Source: Daucus carota subsp. sativus
Lineage: Eukaryota > Streptophyta > Magnoliopsida > Apiales > Apiaceae
Length of the DNA: 64,000 nucleotides
Direction: 5' to 3'
Assembly: GCF_001625215.2 (NCBI RefSeq)
Contig: NC_030381.2
Span: 35,896,689 to 35,960,688, forward strand
The notes below the pieces were generated by a model. The model searched no databases, had not been told where the DNA came from, and saw only the letters and a list, made by a program, of their open reading frames with translations. The position numbers and the translations under genes are program-made. Shown piece by piece: positions 37,849 to 50,828 of the stretch. Positions within the stretch are counted from its first letter, which is position 1. Every line of letters begins with the position of its first letter.

Positions 37849-38882
37849 ATTGATTATTACGATCCCTCCTGTATGCACATATATCACCCAAAAATTGTTC
37901 ACGGATTTATCACGTTATTTAGAAGAAAAAAAAAGAAATATAATTCGAGATACATAACATTACTTTTTTCTCAAATCTTAATTGACAATATATTATTGTT
38001 TTTCATTATACTAATAATAATGGGTGTTAATCTCTTTTATCACAATTTCAAGCAATAATGTCTCAAATGTTATATTCGCAAATAATAATCTCAAATATCA
38101 CTTTATAATATTACATCGTTTATTTATAATTTTTTCAAACCAAAAAATAAATGCTACATGATGGCGTTTATCCTCTATTTTCCGATTCCATAAAAACACT
38201 ACAACCCCTGACGGTAGATAGTGTAATGTTATGGAATAATGTTACATTATCTAACATTTAAAACCAGATCAATTTAACATATCACTTAAACTCTACACTG
38301 TGGGTCATTTTATTCTTACAAACTTAGCGGAGCATGGTGCGGTGTTTTAACATGGTATTCATATTCAACGTATTTCAACTCTATTTTTTGATATTTGAAA
38401 TCTTTTTAACGGATCTTGTACATATACCTCTAAATTAAGATGAATCATATGTCTGTCATTTTATTTGGTAAAAAAAAGTTGTAACCAAATTTAAGTTTTT
38501 ACCATTACTCAGTTCAGGTCTGGGTGCCTCTGATGATCGATTCTAACTGGTATTATTTAATCATTAATCACTAAAATCATTAAAGTACGTCTCAATTTTT
38601 TTTAAGATTACATGATTAATAAATAACTGATTCTAATTAAATTGATTTATGCATATAAAAGCATTATTATTAATATTAAAATCAATAATCGATATTTAAG
38701 ATTTTGAAAGAAAAAAAAAAGAAAAAGAAAAGAGAGAACGATGCGGAATCAGATAGAGGCCGGGGCCATCCCAGCCCGAGCACCCCATAGGCCATAAGTG
38801 ATGTTTCGTAATATATTTTCTTTTGGTAATTGATGGGGTTCCGTTGTTGATAACATAATAATAGCTCCTACTCAACACAGCC
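37849..38882. other. Intergenic region and TilS-like 5' leader
   Basis: AT-rich with no supported gene. Around 38150-38280 it contains ATGCTACATGATGGCG, faintly like the palindromic repeat at 31297-31680. The last ~100 bases are the leader of the TilS-like gene. Confidence 0.5.
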
Positions 38883-41800
38883 ATGGCGCGTGGATTGATA
38901 CTCTATACTCCAGCCAACACCTCTTCCCAAATAATCCTAACCTCTATTTCTCGAACAACATTCAAATTTACAAACACCCCTCGAATTACACGGCGGCCCA
39001 TTACCTTAAACTGCAGTTGCACCGATGACCCAGTTGACATTTCGAGCTACACACAAGTGTTTGCCAAGAGGATGGCCATGGCTGGCCTCCACCCTCATCA
39101 TCGTATAGCTCTGGGTGTCTCTGGTGGGCCAGACAGTATGGCTCTGTGTGTATTGGCTGCTCATTGGAAAAAACAAGGCCTTGAAAATCAAGGCCTTGGT
39201 TCTGGTATCCCAGAGCTGATTGATGGAATTTTGGGAATTATTGTTGACCATGGATTGCGCAGTGAGAGTGGAACTGAGGCTAAACTCGTGCAACGTCGGC
39301 TTGTTAAAATGGGTATCACTGCTTTCTTGTTGAAATTCTGTTTTTTGGAATGCTCTTGTAGCTACACTTGTTTGGGATGTTAATTTAAAATTCTGAATTT
39401 GGACTAGTGGAATGTTTCGGTAATCGAAAGAATTGAATTTAATATAACGACTCAATTCGTGTCATTTGAAATGAAGTGCGTGTTGCCAAACACAATCTTA
39501 TGTTTCCGTAGTCTATTTTAAATTTTATTTGATAATGGATGGTTAATTAGGCTTTTTGTAGGAATCAGCTGCGAAATTGCTTGTGTTGATTGGGCAAATG
39601 GGAAGCCTAAACAGGGACATGTGCAAGAAGCAGCTCGTGCTGTGAGGTGATATTTCAAGTCCAGGACCCTTCTCCCTAAAATACGTGTCTTAGTTCTCGG
39701 TTTTCTCCCTTAATGTATTCTTTATATCAGGTACCAGCAACTTCAAAGAATTTGTAACCAGTACCAGATGAGCGCGTTACTAGTTGCACATCATGCAGAT
39801 GATCAGGTCTGATGCCATGAATATCTTGATGCTTTCCTTGTTTGTAACTATTATTATCTATTTACATATCGTCGGGCAATAAGAATATATCACAGAAGGA
39901 TGCTGTAATAAAATCAGTTAAAAAGCTTTTCGGCAAGTCATATTTGCTTCCTTTATTAATAAGATTCATTCATATGTTGTAGAGTATAAGTTTTATTTAG
40001 TGTTGCCAACCACTGTTTTTTCACCACAGAACTAGGCTCACATTATGAAGTCGGTGAGTTGAGTTGTAACAATGCGAACATATTTAATAACGTCCATGTT
40101 GATCAATGATGCAGGCAGAGTTGTTTATTCTTAGGCTATCTCGTAATAGTGGTGTCCTTGGACTTGCTGGAATGGCATTTACATCTCAGGTGTTTAACAC
40201 AAATTCGAATTGCATAATTGGAGATTCGAATAGCATATTATTGGTTAGGCCATTGCTGAATTTTACGAAAGATGACATGTACAAGGTAATTACTTCTCAT
40301 GATTCCTGAAACTTTAAATATTTAAGCTTGTGATAGAAGCTCTCAACTGTATTCCCTTTTTTTTTTTGAACGTGAATTATGAAATTTAAAAATGCTTTTT
40401 GAAACTTAATGTTGGGCCTCATTGCTACAAGTACTAACCATCCATATTTTTTATTAAGAAAAATAGGAAGGGAAACTGTAGTGCTGTTGTAATGTTGTCT
40501 TGTACTTACCGGAAGTTATAATACATGATTAGGCTTGTATCGCAGATATGCCAGGGGGATAATCAGGAATGGGTGGAAGATCCAACAAACCAAAGTCAAG
40601 TATATGTCCGTAATCGGATCCGAAAGTCATTGACAGATATTTCATCATGTGAGTTGCATGAAAGATCACAAAGCATGATAAACTGAAATTTGTTCATCTT
40701 TCATGTGTGTGTGTGTGTGTGTATTATTTGTTAAGCCCATATATATAAAACGATGAACAGGAGTACCTAAACATTGTATAGAATGGATCCCTCATATGAC
40801 AAACCCTTGCAAAGTGGAACCACATACATACACAAAACCTAAGAAAACCCATGACAAAGCAGCACCACATTTCGGGAACTAAAGAAGCAGACAATAATAT
40901 GAGAAACAACCATACAAATTCCTTAAAAACTCCTCCCTCCTGCAGTTCATCTTCAAAATAAAAGTTAAATCATTTATCTTGCCCATCTGCTGAACACCAC
41001 CCAGTACTTCTCCATATTGACCACCCCTATGCACCAAGCCACCTGCTTCAAGCCCTCCTCTATCTGTGCAAAGACCTCTACAGGGTCTACATCATCCTCT
41101 TGAATATCCACTTCAATGAAGATAGGATTTCGAGGACCATAGACAATGTCCAACTTCAAAATCTCATTCAGGATCCCCACTGGTCGGGGCGGACAAGAAC
41201 ATTTTGTTTAGTGTCTGTACGCCAAGTCTTCGCGAGGCAAGTTGCAGCCTTCTTTTTTGTCAGAAACACATAGGGAATGACACAATGCCCGCGTCTGTCT
41301 TTCCATCGCTTGAAAAATTGCTGAACCACTCTCCTATAGTGGCTGAGCATAGTGAAAGCTAGTGATTTAACGAGACCTACAGCAGATGACCATCTGCAAC
41401 ATCACAACACCTAAACAATTTTTGTTTCCATTAGGCACCAGATTCCTTCTTAAATCCCCGTTATATATATATATATATGTATGTAAAATTTTCCAGAACC
41501 GCACATTGTAGTACTTTTTTAAATTTAATCTATTTCAGAATATCCATTTGCTAAACTAGTTTGATTTATCTTATTTCTTGTTGGTATATCGTCAATGATC
41601 CCATGACATAAAGTGAACCACCATGATTTTAAGCTTGACATGCTAACTCCATTTCATTATAAACAGCTATCTTAAAGCGTGAACTTCAGATGGTAATTTC
41701 TGCCTGTGGACAAACGCGTATGTATGTGGACCAGTTTTGTCATTATCTGATAATGCAGACTGTGACAATAACAACAGTAAGTATTTTCCCAACTGTTTAA

Positions 41801-44800
41801 GACTAATTATTCACAATACGTGATTTTATTTATTTTTTGTTTTGTGGAGTTTATGCTGTACATCTCAAAAAACTACTCTATACAACTATCAAAGTCATAC
41901 TTAGAGAATGTTTATAGGTAAAAATATAGCAACTTGGACAATGCTAGATACTGTGTTTTACGTAGTCAAGATATACATCCCTGCAATGTTCCTGCTGGCA
42001 ATAATAAACTTTTTTTTACAGTGTAGTCTTCATATTACAGGGTACTTCAAATTCTGGTTATTGCACTTAAATGCCTATTATACGGCATGTTTGAGAACTC
42101 TATTATTTTAATTAAATGTTAAATGTACATTACTTTCTCCATTCTTGTACGCACATTAACCAAACCAACTTGTGCTATTATATTTTTTGACCTCGGGGAC
42201 ACCTACTGTACTTTTTTATGCCGTTTACAGGACAGAGGTACTAAATTTTGTGTGTGCAACATTGTGAATATCATTTACTGTTTAATAAGTTGTTTATAAA
42301 TTCATTAGCTGTATGGGTTCTGTATTTGCATTACTCTTGGGATATAATTTAATCAATATCATTATAACATCGAAGTTGTACATATTAATAAAAAGAAATA
42401 CCAATTACTGTCTAAACATTTCTCTAAACCTTTTTCTTTCCTATTTGCCCTCTCTCTATGGTTGTAGCACGGGTATGCTGTTGTTGATTTAGAGATCCTC
42501 AATTCGATGGAAATCAGTTATCTGTGCCTTTCGAAGTTTGTAACGTTGCTGTTGAAGGTACTACTTAGTGGTTGTGCATTAAATAATTGTTAAAAAGAAA
42601 GCATGTTTAGCCAATTTTTGTGAATTGACATGTTCTACTTGTTAGTTCATATCCCAAAGCCACAGACCAGTTCGAGGAAGTGCATTGAAACAAGTGATGG
42701 ACTATGTTCGAACTTACCCCTGCAAGGTGCATCCATTTTCGGGTTTTTATTTACTTTGTGCATCATAATTTGCATATTTAAATTTCTGCATTCTATTGAA
42801 ATGCATTAACCTAAAAGTACTGTAAGGTCTAGGGAAATTGGCCAAACAGAGGTGATGATGATAGTTAATTTACTTAACTTCGTAAGATTGATAATCAGTC
42901 CTTTGCTAAAATGATTATATATCGTTTTTATTTTTGCTAAAATGTTAGTTACAGCACTTAATTTTCTCACCCTTTTGCTTTGTGTCTCAGATTTATTTTC
43001 TGTTTAGCCTTTAGATTACAACTTCTTCTAAGCTTCACTTGTCTTAAGGTCCGAGGTTCTCCTTTTGTTTAGTACAGAAGTAAACTTGGAGGAGTTAGAA
43101 GTGCACTGGAGGATCCCTTTTATAGCTGATAATTTGAAAATTAGCAGTTATTAATTTAAGTGCACAATGATCTGGGATCCTCAACTATTAGTAATTTGTT
43201 GGTGCCACAAAAGAGTCAGTTATACTACATTTGAAGAATATTATGCACTAAATCTTTTTCTTTTACGCAGAGATAGGATTTAGTGAGTTTGAATCCTGTA
43301 TTTGCATCTCTTTCATTCAGCAATTTTAGTTAAATTTAATTGTAAATATTTGTTCTTGCAGACTTCATTCACTGCAGCTGGTTGTTATCTTTGTGCAGCT
43401 CCAGGGTCTAAAGGAACCAAAGTCCTGGTTTGTTTATCAAAGAATAGTGCTTTGCCTTTAAAGATGCAGTTGCTGTACAGGGATTCCTGTGAAGGAAAAA
43501 AATTTCATACCTTCAGTGAGGTTGAAAAACATGTGGAACATGTAGAGTCTTATTCTGATAAGATGATTTTAAATGCCTCAGATGTACACTTTTTGGATAC
43601 AACATCATCTACATCATTGCTGAATGAAGCGAAGAAACTCAGCTTGCTTTCTGAGTCAACACATACAACAATTATTTCTTTGCGAGATGATGAAATAGAA
43701 AAATTCGTGTCTAAGACTTCTAAAGTGCCTAAAATTGAATCAGAAACAGAAGCTCTACACACTGCATCAACTTCCTTCGGGAACTCACTTCCCTCTAATA
43801 CAATTGGTTACTACATGAACAGATTTTTGCTTGAATGGAAACTGACAAAGGATATTTCAAATAATGCATATTCTGCGGACAAGGACCGTCAAGGACAGGG
43901 TTCGGGGGAGACAGTTCATCAATATTATTGCAAGTGTTGTCTAGTTAAGTTTGATATGGAACTTGAAGTTCGCTGCATGATTGATGCTGATTGGTTGTAT
44001 CTTGCTGATTTAGTAAAGTGCTGCGATGTGAATGATTTTCTTAATAAGCAACTACTAGATATGGGAATGTCCAAGGAAGCAGAGTCAGTGGAAACATATT
44101 CAGAATTTTCAAGATCATCAGCAGAAAGAGCTCTCTTGTCACTGAAATCTATCCCAGTTGCTGCAAGAAGAGGCCTGCCTGTGCTAGTCCATCCTCAAGG
44201 ACTACTACTCAGCATTCCGGTATGCTGAATCCTGGACTCCTGGTTATCTCTCTAATTCATTTCAATAATATTCTACATAATATAAATATATAAATATAAT
44301 CTATACTATATTACTAAAACTAAAAATTTGGTCGTTGGTTTGTAGTTTGTAGTGTGGTAAAGTGCATTATAACCGTTAGATCACTTAAAAATCAAATTGA
44401 TTAGAATCGTCAGATTGAATTTATATATTTTATCACTTAAATCAAATTGATTAGAATCGTTAGATTGAACTTTTTATATATCACTATCTAAAACACTGCT
44501 AAAAGTCTAGGGTTCGAATCCTGTCAAAAACACTGCTAGTCTCCACCCTCATCATCGTATAGCTACAGGCGTCTCTGGTGGGCCAGACAATATGGCTCTA
44601 TGTGTTTTGGCTGCTCATAAAAAAAAAGGCCTTAATCGATTGATGGAATGTTGGCAATTATTCTTGATCATGGACTACATACTGAGAGCGAAATTAAGGC
44701 TAAACTTGTGCAATGTCTTCTTGTCAATAATATATTATATTTTTTAATTAAATCAAATTTAATATATAATAATATACTTTATTTTTATTTCTAGAATTAA

Positions 44801-46366
44801 ATGATATATATAATTTTAATTTGTTGTTTACAGGATTCGAACTTTATTTATCAGTATTTTTTTGATATTATATTATTATAATATTTTAATATGTGACTGA
44901 CAAGATTCGAACCTTACATCACTAGCTTATTTTACTCAGACTCGGGTACGAAGTGTCGGACACGACACATATCCGAGTGTCGGACTCGAAAAATCTGAAA
45001 ATTGAGGACACGGGGACATTGTTCTATTTTTAGACACGGGCACATGGACATGACATAATACATTAATAAACAAGCATGGCATAATACATTAATAAACAAG
45101 CATGAGAAATAAATACCTTAATATAAAGTAACAACCAAAATTAGATTAAACACAAATTTGTAAAGAATTTTGCAAATGAGTGATTTTTTATGCTTGTTCT
45201 TTTGTTTTGATTCCTTCTTTCTGCTCATTTTTCTTGTTTGCGTTGTATATTCAACTTATATGTGGTTTTGAAGTTGGTCAAAGTGTCCACATTTTAGCCA
45301 AAGAATCCGATACAGAATAAGTGTCGTGTTTGAGTGTCCAAGTCCTGGACACAGGTTCAGATACCCAAATAGAAGAGTCCGAGTAACATAACCTTTAGGA
45401 GTTTTTTAAATAGTGAAATATAAAATATTCAATTTAACGGTTCTAGTCAATTTGATTTAAGTGATATAATAAAAAATTTAATCTAATTGTTCTGATCAAC
45501 TCTAAGTGATCTGTAATTATAATGCACTATACCAGACTACAAGCCAACTACCAAACTTTTGCATGTTTAGCTTTAATAATATGGTATAGATTTCTATAGA
45601 TATTTCATAAAGTCGAATATGGTAATAGATGTTTAGACATAAAGGTATAACTGATAATATTGTATGGTAATCTTCACAAATATTCTCTACCCTTTTGATG
45701 ACTGCAACTGTTAAATTAGCAGAGCAGGGGAATGAGTCCAATTGTTCATGAGCTATTCGAGCTCGGCTTGTAAAATAGTTGAATTATGGTTCGAAGATAA
45801 TTAAGAGCCTAAGCTCAAGCTTGAGCTGTTCTAGAATTTTACCAAGCCTGGCTCACGAGCTTAAATTTATACATATTACATTTGAGCTTTTGTTAGTATT
45901 TAGTAGAATAGATTCAAATATCGAACTGAGCTTAAACATATTGAACTTTTGTCTATCTGAGTATCGAGCTTGAATGGCTCGGTCTAGCTTGATCCCAAAC
46001 AATTTAGTCAATCTAGAGCGTGGTAGTGTTCGACTCGTCTCAGTTCGTTGACACCCCTGTAAAGGAGTCAAATCTAATACCATTTCTTTTGTTTCTATTT
46101 TTTTGCTTCTCTGTATTGATAATACGTTTAAGTCCACTGATGCCTTATGTGATTCTTTTGGTTAGTGACGTCCACATTTTCTCCAAGTATTGTATATGTA
46201 CAAAGATAGATATTAATGTATTATATGTTTTTTAGATAATATTTTGACAATTTATATTTTTTTTGTTCACCAGAGTGTTGACTTCAAGCACTGCCCTGGC
46301 TTGGAGGTATCTGCGATATGGAAACCTAGAGCACCTCTTGAAGGAGGTCAATGTTCCTATATATAG
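38883..46366 (+). CDS. tRNA(Ile)-lysidine synthase, plastid type (TilS-like)
   Basis: Ten exons: 38883-39312, 39562-39646, 39731-39806, 40115-40285, 40546-40648, 41667-41776, 42468-42557, 42646-42726, 43362-44219, 46274-46366. All are GT-AG and phases close to 698 aa. TilS converts the wobble C of tRNA-Ile(CAU) to lysidine, letting it read AUA; plants have one in plastids. Residues ~1-45 look like a transit peptide (Ser/Thr-rich, few acids). The ATP-pyrophosphatase motif is GVSGGPDSMAL (~78-88). VDHGLRSES and AHHADDQAELFILRLSRNSG are further family hallmarks, as is VRNRIRKS. The large exon 9 is a plant-specific C-terminal region. Introns 5 and 9 have taken in foreign DNA (see 40974-41350 and 44299-45600). 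Similar to Arabidopsis RSY3 in plan. Confidence 0.9.
40704..40723. repeat. TG microsatellite
   Basis: Simple TG run in intron 5 of the TilS-like gene. Confidence 0.9.
40974..41350 (-). pseudogene. Unrecognised antisense gene fragment in TilS-like intron 5
   Basis: Two overlapping minus-strand frames (41168-41350 and 40974-41180) could be one frame broken by a frameshift near 41170-41180. The first includes FFKRWKDRRGHCVIPYVFL, the second GPRNPIFIEVDIQEDDVDP and MEKYWVVFSRWAR. The sequence composition looks coding, but I cannot assign a family. It may be a captured or retroposed fragment. Confidence 0.3.
44541..44730 (+). pseudogene. Decayed copy of TilS-like exon 1
   Basis: Matches about 39087-39308 of the host gene, including the ATP-motif region (GTCTCTGGTGGGCCAGACA). 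It has several deletions and base changes, and no start. It could not be spliced as a normal exon without a frame break. Confidence 0.85.
44932..45385. mobile_element. Nested inverted-repeat element rich in GTGTCGGACACG-type motifs
   Basis: Left end TTACTCAGACTCGGGTACG and right end TTACTCGGACTCTTC (reverse-complemented) match; internal motifs GTGTC...GGACAC recur near both ends. About 450 bp. No coding capacity. It seems to have inserted into the larger element. Confidence 0.6.
45735..46062. repeat. Degenerate dispersed repeat
   Basis: Recurrent GAGCT/CGAGC motifs and a terminal GACACCCCTGTAAA resemble a common plant MITE type ending in GGGGTGTCAACGA. It lies in intron 9 of the TilS-like gene, right of the long-TIR element. 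No clear left end. Confidence 0.35.
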
Positions 46367-49300
46367 TCTTTGCTAGGTGGCTAGGTGGCTTGCAGAGTTG
46401 CAGTAATGAATACATTGGGACTGAAAAATGGTATCCGCATCTTTGCTAAACTGTGTCTGTCTGTCCCTTTGTAAGATACTTCCCTGCAAATTGTATTTCT
46501 ATAGAAGCATGTAGCAGAGTTCAAGTTCTCAACCAGTTCATAAGATTAATTTACTGATGTAATATGAAGGTGACAAGGTAAAATTTTGTCTAGGCCTATA
46601 TGTAGCTATGTGATTTTTGCAGACTTGGCCAATTTTGTCTATGGCATTCACAATATTATGGAAGAGGGTTTCTTGAATGCAAGGGGTGCACTGTTACTTG
46701 GAAACTCCTGAAGCTTGATTCTTCAACTTTGAGTCATATCCCTGTGGAAATGTATCAACTTTAGAGTGTGCCTTCTATTCTCTTGGATAAGTATTAAAAT
46801 ATATCCTGGCGTTACTGAATGTTAATGGCAGCAAATTATAGTGTGTTTTTCTTTTGGGGCAGGGTTAAGAAGGATGAACTCTATAGTTTTGTGCAACTTG
46901 GTAGTATACAACTCGAAGTTATTTCCCCCCCTGAGGTTGGATATTACAAGCAAGGGCTTCTGATAGGTTTTCGCCCCTGCGCAGAAGCTACATATTGTGC
47001 CTTGCTGCTGTAGTAGAGGCGTTCGATCTTATTCTTGTTTTAACTTTCATCTTTAAGGTGGCTATGACATTTACAGCGGGATTCTGAAGGGTGTTTCTGC
47101 TGTGCTGTGTATTTCCTCTGCAAGCTACTGTTACATTCTTGTTGCATTATATTTTTGAATCCATTTTTACCCGGAAGAAACTTTATGAGGCTGTTGTATT
47201 ATAGTGAATGTTGTTTAAAATTGTCAGAATAAATTACCAGGGACACCCCCAAACTCAGAAGCCTGCTCTGTGCCAAATCAAAATTGTCAGCAAGAACACA
47301 ACTTGCAACTTAAAGACGCATGCATGCAATTCTTGAATGACTTATAAGTTATAAGTTATAAATCAAATGAAAACACTTGAAGTGCATTCACGGTTGAACA
47401 AAGACTATCTGACACATTTTCTTTGGTAAAAGAATTACTATATATTAATTTTGTTTTTCTCGTGTGTTTTTGTTGTAACCTACCACATGCGAGAGAGCCT
47501 TAATTTGAAACCCAAAAGCACTCCCAGCCACACACAGAGACATATATTCATGAGATGTAAAGGTGCATCACATACCTTTTATCTTAAACAATCATGTTTA
47601 ATCCTGAATAAACACAGATTAAAGCTGCACCCCGAATTAATTATATCAACATCCACGACAGAATCATATCACACACAATAATTAAATGATTATAATTGTA
47701 CGTTCGTGTTTGTCATATATATCCTCTGTCTATTAATTCCACACCATAATCCTGTGATTATAAGGAATAATTCGTGATTAGCAAAAGCATAACTTATACG
47801 TGAAATTATACAACCATCATGTATCTATCCGTGACAATGATAAAGGTAAGTTAGATGCACCCGTGAAAAACATAGATGCATGTAGAAGGTGACGCGTGGC
47901 CTCTTGAAGTCTGTCCACCAACACACTTACTAACACATGCGAGTGTGTGTGGGGCATCACATCACCCGAATGCAGGATCATCCTAAGAAGAAAACAACTT
48001 CATTACACAACACCAGCATGTGAATGTTGAATCCGTAGTTTTTTTGCCATCCATCTATGTGACGTTTAACGAGGTTATTTTCGACCCGAGCTGAATTTGA
48101 ACCGGGTTCTAAAAATTATCCGACAAGAATGCTCAACTTTCTTGTGTTATCTGCGGACAATATTAATGTTTAAAATTTTGTTAGTGTCTGTCTATGTTAG
48201 CAAATAAATAAACTTTTCATATTTTTCTAAAAATAAATTTATTTGAATTGTGTTTTGTTGAATTTAAAATAAATATATTTTTAAAATAAATAACTTAATT
48301 CTGAAAATTAAGGAAATACAAACAACACCACAAGCCCGTTTGCCTGTGTTTAAAGCTCCAGTTTTATTTTGATATTAAGCTGAAAAATATCTATTTGTGT
48401 AATGAGTTAGAAGTCGACTTAAAGTTAAAATTAAATTAGAAATTGACTTGAAACCAAAAGTTAGTCTGAGATATTTTTTTCCCGTGATTTAGTTTTTTAT
48501 ATAAAAGCTACCAATAATTTATAAATCACCCATACTTTTATTTTTATTATTTTTTAATAAAATCATTAATAATTCAAAAGAATCCAAATCTATATTTTAT
48601 ACTCTCATCTTACCATCTTAAGTCGTCTTCGATCATAAATCATAATCTTCAAACAGACTCCATGATACATTAACGATAATTTTTAACTGAAAAACGGGTT
48701 GGGACTTGGGATTAAAAAAATGTAAGAGACACTGAAGTTTAGATTGCAAGGTGTGTTCACGCCAAAGTTAAAGATTACTTTGTCGCCCTCCTGGATTATA
48801 CTCTCTTTTTGGATTTAACAGTGGTTTGATTTTTTTTATTTTCACGCATAGCTCTGACCGCACACATAAAATTATTATTTTTAAATTTTTTTTTTTGTGA
48901 ATAAAAGTATATCACTAATATTTTTATTCACAAAAAAAAAAAATAATTTAGTTGTGCATGCGTGCAAAAAAGTCAAGAGACTAATATATCCCAACAGAGG
49001 GAATATATGTTTGGGAGCAAGGACTCGCCACATTTTAAGTCTCATAAAGTTAAATTATTTTAATTTTCTTTTCTCCTTCATCAAAATTTAATGTCTAAAT
49101 TTTTATCATTAAATTTTTATTTATAAATTAAATAAAAAAATAAGTTATAAATATATTAAATTACATGTCCAATAATATAAAAATGAGTACGACGGATATA
49201 GCTTAAATTATAATTAACTTTCTTAAAATATTGTCGGTCAAGAATGCTCAACTTTCTGGTGTTATTTTCGAAGTTCTTTAAAACTTTGTTTAGCGACTAT

Positions 49301-50702
49301 ATTTGTAGATATCCCAATCATATATAGATTTTTAGGCTTTGACGATACCCCGAAATCTCAGAATCTACAGATTTATGTCAAATTTTATATTCAGAGAGAC
49401 AGGGGAGAGAGTCTCGAAACTTCCCCGCCGCCCCACAAGATAATCAGCCGAAAGTAATTTTAATATAAAAACACCGAAGAAAATTTCCAACAATAAACTA
49501 CAAATTACATGCATGTGCAATTTATTTTCCCTTAAAATAACATTTACTGTCACTCACCAAGTCTATATGTTTTAATGTTTTTTTGGACAGAACTGAGTAT
49601 TACTCTGTATATGGGTATGAATGTGAAATGAGTATGTGTTTTGGAAATAATGTGTGGAAAAAAGATGCATCAACCCGTGAATGGTTTAATTCTATTGTCG
49701 TGAACCTACTTTATTGTATATGCTTCAAACTTCCATGGCCACAACAAAAAAGAAGCTAAACTACAAAATATATTCACGAGACTCCTCTCAACATATAAGT
49801 GCATCCACATACATTTACGTATAAACCATTTTACATAACAGTACTCTTCTTGCCTTCTTTTCACATCAAAACCACATTCACTCATGCAGATGATCCGGAT
49901 AAGAAAGCTTTTCTCTGACACCTTATGATTTAAGAAAAACGGTTTACTTAACATTATTTCAGTATAATATCCAGTTTCTATATTTATTCGGTTTATAAAT
50001 ATTAACTAACGAATCACGATCGAGTCTATGACGAACTCGTGCATTCGAATTATTTACGAATTTGACTTGACCCAATTTTAAAAAAAACTCGGAATTTGAC
50101 CACGTTCTGTAAGAATAGCTAGATTAATAGTAAAATGATAAGCAAGATTTGAGTGAAGTGTGTTTTTCCGGTCTAGGCACACTTTCCAAGAAAGCCAGGG
50201 CCTCAAAACTGAAGAAGAGCCAAGAGGTCACAAGTTCTTGTAAAATCCAACCTCATAGATGGATAGACATGACTCTTCTCTAGTAAATTGGAAAGAAAAT
50301 TCTAGCAAGTTTTGCAGAAGGAACAGTCCTCTTCAAACTACAAAACAAGCAGTCAAACAAAGATACACTATTTCATCTAGTACAACCAAATTGAAAAGGT
50401 AACATGCAGACTAGATCTCAGAAAAATAAATAAATTCATGTAACTTAGAAGTTCCCGAACAAAACATATCCCGTATGTCCCGCTCATAAAATTTACGACG
50501 CTTTTATGTAGTAAAAATGTTGTTACCGGGCTGGAGTCTGGAGAAAAACAGAGAAGAGACCAGTCTACCTAATTGCAACAGAGAACTAATCTCCCCTAGC
50601 ATATAATAATGTCCAACATGAGCTTTACACGTGTCAGTCTGGTGCATGAAGATTTTGTCCTGAAGAACCTTTTCTCAGTACTTAAAATCCATACATTTTA
50701 GT
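46367..50702. other. TilS-like 3' flank and long intergenic region
   Basis: The first ~800 bases probably contain 3' UTR. Then 3.5 kb with no supported gene. A hairpin with A/T-rich arms (GTGAATAAAA and complement) sits at about 48885-48948. A short sequence with AGAATGCTCAACTTTC occurs twice, near 48127 and 49239. Confidence 0.55.
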
Positions 50703-50709
50703 TATATAA
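50703..50709 (+). promoter_or_regulatory. Likely TATA box of the polygalacturonase gene
   Basis: TATATAA about 120 bases before the ATG at 50829. Confidence 0.55.
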
Positions 50710-50828
50710 CAACAGCTCCAACTTCAAATGGTCCATCCCACTAGCTCTCTCAACTGTTAACTCCCTCTCTTGTTCTCACATTCCTCTTATTCTGCACTTG
50801 AAAATCTTAAAAGTACTATTTACTTTGA

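Larger units (their letters stand above)
44299..45600. mobile_element. ~1.3-kb long terminal-inverted-repeat element with captured exon fragment
   Basis: Left arm (about 44299-44505) and right arm (about 45404-45600) are diverged inverted repeats. Both ends read TCTATAC(T/C)ATATTA when oriented, followed by shared GTTGGTTTGTAG-, GTGCATTATAA- and AAATCAAATTGA-type segments. Between them lie a copy of TilS-like exon 1 (44541-44730) and a smaller nested inverted-repeat element. No target duplication could be fixed. It sits in intron 9 of the TilS-like gene. Confidence 0.7.

Noticed and set aside
44299-44320. Helitron 5' end (TCTATACTATATTA)
   Set aside because: The start resembles a Helitron terminus, but the same sequence is present inverted at the right end, so a TIR element is a better fit.
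49365-49954. Short minus frames at 49365-49553 and 49706-49954
   Set aside because: No homology, no splice context or promoter; consistent with chance frames in AT-rich spacer.
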